Positions 57,866 to 64,000 of a stretch of DNA of 64,000 nt are shown one piece after another. Location: assembly GCA_026686845.1 (NCBI GenBank), contig JAIVEN010000021.1, positions 15,580,001-15,644,000 on the forward strand. The letters run 5' to 3'. This DNA is from Adenanthera pavonina (taxonomy: Eukaryota; Streptophyta; Magnoliopsida; Fabales; Fabaceae). Under the pieces are notes generated by a model. That model had not been told where the DNA came from. It searched no databases and saw only the letters and a program-made list of their open reading frames with translations. The first letter of the stretch is position 1; every line of letters begins with the position of its first letter. The position numbers and the translations under genes were made by a program.

Positions 57866-60800
57866 ACATTATTTTGCAGGTCTGTCTCAAAGCTAAGAAA
57901 AGTAACAAATGGTATATGGACAGTGCCTGCTCAAGTCACATGACTGGTGATAAGGAGAAGTTCATCACCCTTAGAGACAAGAAAGGAGGAAAGGTGACCT
58001 TTAGAGGTGATCAATATGGCAAAATTGTTGGCATTGGCATTGTGGGCAAAAATCCGGAAACATCCATTGAAGAGGTGGTGTTTGTGATTGGCCTCAACCA
58101 CAATTTGCTGAGCGTGAGTCAGACCTATGATAAAGGAAATTGGGTGCTGTTTGACTCAAAATTTTGCCTGGTCATTAGAAAAAGTGATCACAAAGTAATC
58201 CTTAAAGCTCAAAGGGATGGTAATTGTTATACTATTGATCTTGATGAACTTCCTCCCTTGAATTCTGTATGTCTAATTAGCCAGGATAATGATAGTTGGT
58301 TATGGCATAGGAGATTAGCTCATTGTAACATGAATCAATTGTCTAAACTGATCAAGAACGAGCTAGTAACTGGCCTGCCAAAAATATCTTTTGAAAAGGA
58401 CAAAGAATGTGATGCATGCATAAGAGGGAAACAAAATAAATCATCTTTTAAATCTAAAAATGTAGTTACCACAACTAGACCACTTGAATTGCTGCATATG
58501 GACTTAATTGGGCCATCTAGCGTGAAAAGTCTTGGTGGTAACCTGCATGTGCTTGTAATTGTAGATGACTATTCTAGATTCACTTGGACATTATTTCTTT
58601 CCTCTAAAAGTGATACCTTTGATGCATTTGTAACCTTAGCTAAGAAAGTGCAAAATGAGAAAGGTATTTCTATTGTGTCAATCAGGTCAGATCATGGAGG
58701 AGAGTTCAAAAATGCATACTTCCTGGAATACTGCAATGAGCATGGAATTGACCACAACTTCTCAGCTCCAAGGACTCCTCAATAGAATGGGGTAGTAGAA
58801 AGGAAGAATAGAACTATTAGGGAAATGGCCAGAGCTATGCTGAATGAAAAGGAACTCTCTCAAGTGTTTTGGGCTGATGCAGTGAATACAACAAGCTACA
58901 TCATAAATAGAGCCTACATCAGACCAATCCTTGGGAAGACTCCATACGAGCTTTACAAGGGAAGAAAGCCAAATCTGTCCTATTTCCATGTGTTAGAATG
59001 CAAATGCTTCATTCACAACAATAGGAAAGAAAATCTGGGTAAGTTTGATGACAAATCCGATGAAGGTATATTTCTGGGCTATTCTAGTAGGAGTAAGGCA
59101 TATAGAGTTTATAATAAAAGATCAAATGTGGTAGAAGAATCTGTGCATGTGGTTTTCATTGAAAATGAAACTGTTTCAAAACATGTTACCAATGAGGATG
59201 ATCTTGCTTTTAACTTTGAAAAACTAGGCATTTCTGATTAAAGTAAAACTGAACCTCCAAAGATATCTGAATCTGTTAACATAGAGGAAGATATCCAAGA
59301 GAAAGAGTTTGATGAAGAAATTAATGAAGAAACATCTCAAGAACTCCCTAGAACTTGGAGATATCAAAGGAATCATCATGTTGATCAAGTAATAGGAAAT
59401 GTTCAAGAGAGAGTCAAAACCAGAAAACAGTTAAGGGATCAAATGCTCAACTGCGCTTTCATTTCTCAAATTGAACCTAAATGTGCTGAAGAAGCCTTAA
59501 CTGATGATTACTGGATTTTAGCTATGCAAGATGAACTAAATCAGTTTGAAAGAAATCATGTTTGGGATTTAGTGCCTAGGCCCAAAAATCATCCTATCAT
59601 TGGTACCAAATGGGTTTTTAGAAATAAACTTGATGAATCTGGAACAATAATAAGAAACAAGGCTAGATTGGTTGCTAAAGGGTATAATCAGGAAGAAGGT
59701 ATTGATTTTGAAGAAACCTTTGCACTAGTAGCTAGATTAGAAGCTATAAGAATACTGCTAGCATATGCATGCATGAAAAATATTTTACTATATCAAATGG
59801 ATGTAAAGAGTGCCTTTCTAAATGGATATATCATGAAAGAAGTTTATGTAGATCAACCTCCAGGTTTTGAGGATTCTACAAAACTAAACCATGTTTATAA
59901 ACTGAAGAGAAGCTCTTTATGGTTTAAAACAAGCCCCTAGAGCATGGTATGAGAGACTGAGCAATTTTCTAATAGAAAAGGGGTTCAATAGAGGCAAAGT
60001 TGACACAACTTTATTCACTAAGAAAGAAAATAAAGATTTACTAATTGTTCAAATCTATGTTGATGATATAATTTTCGGTGCTACTAATGAAACTCTTTGC
60101 AAGAAATTTTCTGAGTTAATGCAGGGAGAATTCGAGATGTCCATGATGGGTGAACTTAACTTCTTCCTTGGACTGCAAATCAGACAGCTTGATGATGGTA
60201 TCTTTCTCAGTCAATCCAAGTATCTAAAGGAGCTGCTAAAGAAGTTTGGAATGGAGAATGCCAAGCCAATGGGAACACCTATGGCTACTGCAACCAAACT
60301 AGACATGGATGAGAATAGGAAGATGTTTGACATTACTCAGTACAGGAGAATGATTGGATCCCTGCTGTACTTAACTGCCAGCAGACCTGACATTATGTTC
60401 AGTGTTTGTATGTGTGCCAGGTTCCAATCATGTCCCAAGGAAACCCATGCAATAGCTGTGAAGAGAATTTTCAGATATCTTATTGGAACATCATAGATGG
60501 GTCTCTGGTATCCAAAGGGCAATGGAGAAGATCTCAAAGGATACACTGATGCTGATTTTGCAGGATCTAACACTTACAGAAAAAGCACAAGTGGAACTTG
60601 TCAGTTTCTTGGAGGATCCCTGGTTTCATGGTTCAGCAAAAAGCAAAACAGTGTGGCCCTATCCACTGCAGAAGCTGAGTATGTTGCAGCTGGAAGCTGT
60701 TGTGCCCAAGTCATCTGGATGAAGTAGCAGCTTGAAGATCTTGAGGTTAAAATGAAAGAGATGCCAATCATGTGTGACAACCAAAGTGCCATAAATATCA

Positions 60801-61006
60801 CCAAGAATCCTGTCATGCATTCAAGGACGAAACATATTGAAGTTAGGCACCACTTCATAAGGGATCATGTTCTGAAAGGAGAAGTTAAGCTGGAGTACAT
60901 TCCAACAGAGAATCAAGTTGTTGATATACTCACAATGCCTCTATCAAAAGACAGACATTGCAAAATAAGGAGAGAATTGGGTATGGTAAATCCTAGTGAA
61001 CTGTAA
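57853..61006 (+). pseudogene. pol: Copia pol (E6): protease-integrase-RT-RNase H
   Basis: Protease WYMDSACSSHMTG near 57910-57948; integrase WHRRLAHCNM near 58300 and CDACIRGKQ, with Asp 58501-58503, Asp 58690-58692 and Glu 58798-58800 in DD35E spacing; linker rich in Glu; RT with NKLDESGTIIRNKARLVAKG near 59620-59680 and YVDD at 60056-60067; RNase H with YTDADFAG near 60542 and a TEAEYVAAG-type block; end NPSEL and TAA 61004-61006. Breaks: TAG 58783-58785, TAA 59239-59241, a 1-nt insertion near 59905 and TAG 60494-60496 and 60725-60727. Several stops look like CAG or CAA changed by one transition. Catalytic residues are otherwise present. Confidence 0.94.
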
Positions 61007-61095
61007 GTTATTCTTATGCAATCTTGTTTTCAAAGGTTTCAACTTTAAGATTAATTCTAACTTTAGCATCGGAGTATGTTTAATTTAAGCTGCAG
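61003..61095 (+). other. Candidate 93-nt intron spanning the pol stop, with hairpin (E6)
   Basis: GTAAGTT starts at 61003 and contains the TAA stop. CTAAC is at 61057-61061 (branch A 61060); TGCAG ends at 61095, 35 nt on. AGCATC (61065-61070) pairs with GGTGCT (61095-61100) with one G.U wobble across a 24-nt loop. The stretch is roughly 70% A+T. Joining the flanks gives 23 open codons ending TGA 61166-61168, the same length as in E5. Confidence 0.5.
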
Positions 61096-62001
61096 GTGCT
61101 CCTCACAAGATTCAATGGCAATAAACTTGAAGATTGGAGCACATCAGAATGGAACAACCAAAAAGTGAAGTAAATGATGAAAATTCTGAGTTCTGGATCC
61201 ATTCTGTAAGTTTTTATAAAATGAAATTTGAATTTTAATGTGTGTTAGACATATTTTGCCTCATAAACTGTGTTTTTAAACTAGTCAACATGGTCAACAT
61301 TCGAATTTTAGTTGACCAACAGACGAACTTCGGCCTATTAACCTTGGAACAGTTCTCGGAGATGCCTCGAAATTCGTCCGTTGGATCTTTGAAGTACGAA
61401 TTTTCAAAAACAAAAATTTCAAAGTTATGTTTGTCCATCACTGTTGTATGAATTATCACTTCTTAAAATACGAATGTTGGACAACCTTTACAAAAGTGGA
61501 AAAATGCGAATTTTCAGTTCAAAATTCGTCTGTTGAATCATGTTCGTCATGTTGAATGCTTGAAAGATGAAGTTCTACTTGCTTAATTCGTCTATTGGTT
61601 GATGTCTTGTCTGTTGCCTACTGTTTTCTCTTCAACATTTGAACTTTGTTGGTACAAAATTCGTCCGTTGTGCTTGTATTGCTTAATCCAAGCCATTGTC
61701 AGACGAACTTTCAGAAGAAAATTCGTCTGTCAGTAAGCTTTGCTGAACAGTTTAACTTGTAACTGCCCGAAGTTCAAATTTTGACCTCTCAAAATTCATC
61801 TGTCAGACGGTTACTTACGTTAAATCCGACGATTTTCTCTTGAACAGACGCAACCCTTTTCTTAACTCCTCTGAGTCTGTTTCAATTCCCTCATCAAGTC
61901 CCTTCAATTCTGACCAAAAACTGCCATTTCCCACCGATTAAACTTCCTTTCGCATCCTTTAAACCCATTCTAAGCCACATTCTGCAACATTCGTCCGAAA
62001 A
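61096..62001 (+). other. Pol to env-like spacer (E6)
   Basis: Non-coding. Well-kept AAATTCGTCTGTT and GACGAACTT motifs occur near 61320, 61370, 61520, 61590, 61660, 61703 and 61720, and a pyrimidine-rich stretch precedes the env-like ATG. The CpG in these motifs is better preserved than in E1. Confidence 0.65.
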
Positions 62002-64000
62002 ATGGCAAGAGTCAAAAATCCTGATGCTGGGAAGGCTGAAGCCCGACCAAAGAGGAATGTTAAATCACAATATGCCTCGAAGGAAGGAGAAAAATCAAAG
62101 AGAAAAGCTGAATCTAGTAAGGTAACTCCCACCAAACGCCAAAAGACTGCATTCAAAGCAGATTCTCAAAAAGCTGGACCCTCCACACCGAAAAGTGCAG
62201 ACCTTTCAGTTCCAGTTTCTTTAGAAGCTGCTGCTGTTGCTTCCACTTCATCCTTCAGTACTCAATCTGGAGAGTACGAGCTTACCACACTGCCATTATG
62301 GAGTACTCCACAGATTCAAGAAGAATTCTCCACCAAATTTGCGAACAAGAAGGTAATCAAGCCATATTGTGTAAATTTTGGAAGATTTCTTGATCTCAAA
62401 TAATTTTGATGCTGGTATATGGATGATGAGATACAAGAATCTGTTAGAAGTATTAGAAAGATATGATGATGAGGTGGTGAAGTCATGGTACGCCTCTTTA
62501 AAATACAACAGTAAGAAGAAGAAATGGGCAGTCAATCTAAGGTCTAGGACCATTTGGCTTACTGATGAGACATTCAATGAGGTGCTGGAGATACCTGGGC
62601 AAGATGGACTCAAGATTGATATCAATGCCTCTGGGTACATGGATGAGGCAAATATGGCTGATGAAGAAGGTGGTCCCTCTCTGAACTATAAGGAGAGTAC
62701 TATTCTGAGCACATTGTTCAGAAGGAGGGAAAATTGGCCATCCATAAACCTATTGAAGCCCACAGACCTCGGTGTTCAAGTGAGAATCCTGCACTACGTA
62801 GTGTCCAGGATTATATTCAACAAAGGAGGCAGCTTCAATCTGATAACAAGGGCAGAGGCACATGTCATGGCTGCAATCATGCGTGGAAAGCTGATCAACA
62901 TGGGACACATCATACTCCAACGCATGATCAAAGCTAGAGATCTGAGGAAGGACTCAACACTTCCCTATGCTGCTATCATCTCCAGAATTCTGCAGTATGC
63001 CAGAATTCAGCATATTGAGAAAGGGAAGGGCAAGCCCACTAAAATATTCAAGGAGGAAGAACTGCAGAGGATGGGCATTGAAAGAGATGAAGGAAGATGG
63101 GTTGGAAAGGGAGCAGGAAGAACTGAAGATCTCTTCTTTGTTGAAAGTGCCTCCCTACCACTCAGCCCTCTATGCCTATCCCATCTCCCTCAAAGCCCAC
63201 TCACATTCCTTCCACTCCCTCCTCACGGGCCAAGCCAACCAAGATCACTGAGTTGTATGACAGCCTGTCTACACTCATCCTCAGCATCAGAGATGAGCAA
63301 AATGCCAAATTTGCTCATCTGCAAGATCAGATCCAACAGTTGGTTGTAAACATGAAGGTGGTGGCTGATGCTTATGAAGAGATCAGAAGTGCAATTCTTG
63401 CCACTTCAGCTCCACCTCAACCAGGGTCATCTGTGCCTGTCCACTCTCCAATTCCTGAGCCTGGTCATCTTGTCCAATTCCTTCGAGATTGCCTCCTCTG
63501 ACCTTGATGATGATATAGATGGTGCTGATACAATGAGGACACCAAGTCCTGGTCCACCCTTGGACTATGGATTGAAAGAAGAAGGACTTCAAGGAGCAAG
63601 CCCTCATGAGCTTATGCAAGAAGATGCTCAGGATTCAATTCTATCTATTCAAGAATCTGAGCAAGTTGAAAGACTGGTTGCAGCTATCTCAACCTCTTAT
63701 ATGCAGGAGGGAGCAAGCAATGAAGAGAGAAGCATTGTGCCTGTTGTTGATTATGAGGCCATTGCTCACAATGCTCTCCTGCAAGAACAAAGAAGGAGGC
63801 TTGAGGAAATGTTTCGTCCTGATGAACCAACCACTTCCTTTCTTGCTGCTTATGGGCTTTCAGAGGAATAGAGAGCTCAGTTAGCTCTTTCTAGGCAGGC
63901 AATGCAAGAACTTCTGGAAATCTCTGATGAGAAACCAAGCACTGAGTCTCCTGTGGAACCAGAAATCCCTTTTGCTCCTGTCCCACTTCAAGCTATTCCT
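62002..64000 (+). pseudogene. Env-like third ORF (E6), frameshifted, runs off window
   Basis: ATG 62002 (MARVKNPDAGKAEARPK) starts a basic, Lys/Ser-rich N-terminus. A 1-nt insertion near 62375 shifts the frame; the next frame is open from 62378 to about 63349 and carries the conserved block (DDEVVKSWYASLKYNSKKKK, RTIWLTDETFNEVLEIPGQ, SRIIFNKGGSFNLITRAEAH, EKGKGKPTKIFKEEEL). A second shift near 63130-63170 leads to the coiled-coil-like part with ELYDSLSTLILSIRDEQNAK near 63250, then a third frame with PGPPLDYGLKEEG near 63550 and EERSIVPVVDYEAIAHNALL near 63725. TAG at 63869-63871. No signal peptide or membrane span seen. The conserved block resembles what is often annotated as a putative plant transposon protein; from memory, unchecked. 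Confidence 0.78.

Larger units (their letters stand above)
56844..64000 (+). mobile_element. Sirevirus-like copia element E6 (5' truncated, runs off window)
   Basis: Starts mid-gag at a junction with fragment X and continues through pol, spacer and env-like ORF to the window end. The 3' LTR lies outside. Same organisation as E1 and E5. Both gag zinc knuckles and the integrase triad are intact; damage is limited to a few stops and single-base indels. Confidence 0.93.

Noticed and set aside
57866..57882. Splice acceptor TTTTGCAG at the start of E6 pol as the way to join gag and pol
   Set aside because: E5 has TTTGGCAA at this place, so the AG is not conserved, whereas the -1 offset is.
61071..61094. 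A 24-nt intron between GTATGT and GCAG inside the hairpin loop
   Set aside because: Far below plausible plant intron length; the 92-98 nt GTAAGT...CAG pairing fits better.

Overview
The window is wholly transposable-element DNA from a plant nuclear genome, most likely a dicot. It is AT-rich, it is packed with LTR retrotransposons in the Ty1/copia (Sirevirus/SIRE-like) and Ty3/gypsy families, and its primer-binding sites match the plant initiator tRNA-Met. I found no host gene, tRNA gene, rRNA gene or CRISPR array. Nearly every coding remnant carries stops or frameshifts, so the ORFs are reported as pseudogenes.

Layout. (1) 1-9614: Sirevirus-like copia element E1 (+), cut by the window start, with gag, pol, a spacer, an env-like third ORF and a 3' LTR. 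It sits inside a Ty3/gypsy 5' LTR. (2) 9615-12209: the rest of that gypsy LTR, its PBS and a broken gag. (3) 12210-15957: a fragment of a long gypsy-type LTR family (G2), joined by a deletion junction to copia element E3 (-; gag and 5' LTR only). (4) 15958-28262: copia element E2 (+), split by a G2 solo LTR inside RNase H, a truncated Sirevirus LTR, a gypsy 3' LTR with a pol tail (-), a fragment of a second Sirevirus LTR family (B), and a solo LTR of unknown family (U). (5) 28263-46929: a small non-coding LTR element T inside the E2 LTR. T contains G2 LTR copy 1, which contains a B solo LTR, which contains complete Sirevirus element E5 (31126-42901, -). (6) 46930-49257: a short copia-type LTR (D) holding another Sirevirus solo LTR. 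(7) 49258-56406: a second copy of the E2-tail + LTR + T arrangement, with its own G2 solo LTR and Sirevirus solo LTR. (8) 56407-64000: an unassigned LTR-like fragment joined to Sirevirus element E6 (+), which runs off the window.

How the parts work. E1, E5 and E6 share one plan: LTR, tRNA-Met PBS, gag, a -1 frame offset, pol (protease, integrase, RT, RNase H), a roughly 1-kb spacer, an env-like ORF with a coiled coil, PPTs and LTR. E5 is the only complete element and has the fewest frame breaks in pol.

Most notable signals: (a) the pol stop codon is embedded in what looks like a 92-98 nt intron (GTAAGT-type donor, CTAAC branch point 35 nt before CAG), overlapped by a hairpin with an invariant 24-nt loop in four copies; (b) gag and pol are offset by -1, with exactly 74 nt between the same two landmarks in three copies; (c) LTR families A and B share a promoter backbone but carry different palindromic repeat arrays at the same U3 position; (d) two diverged copies of one nested block serve as reciprocal empty sites for four insertions. 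All comparisons were made by eye within the window; no database search was run.
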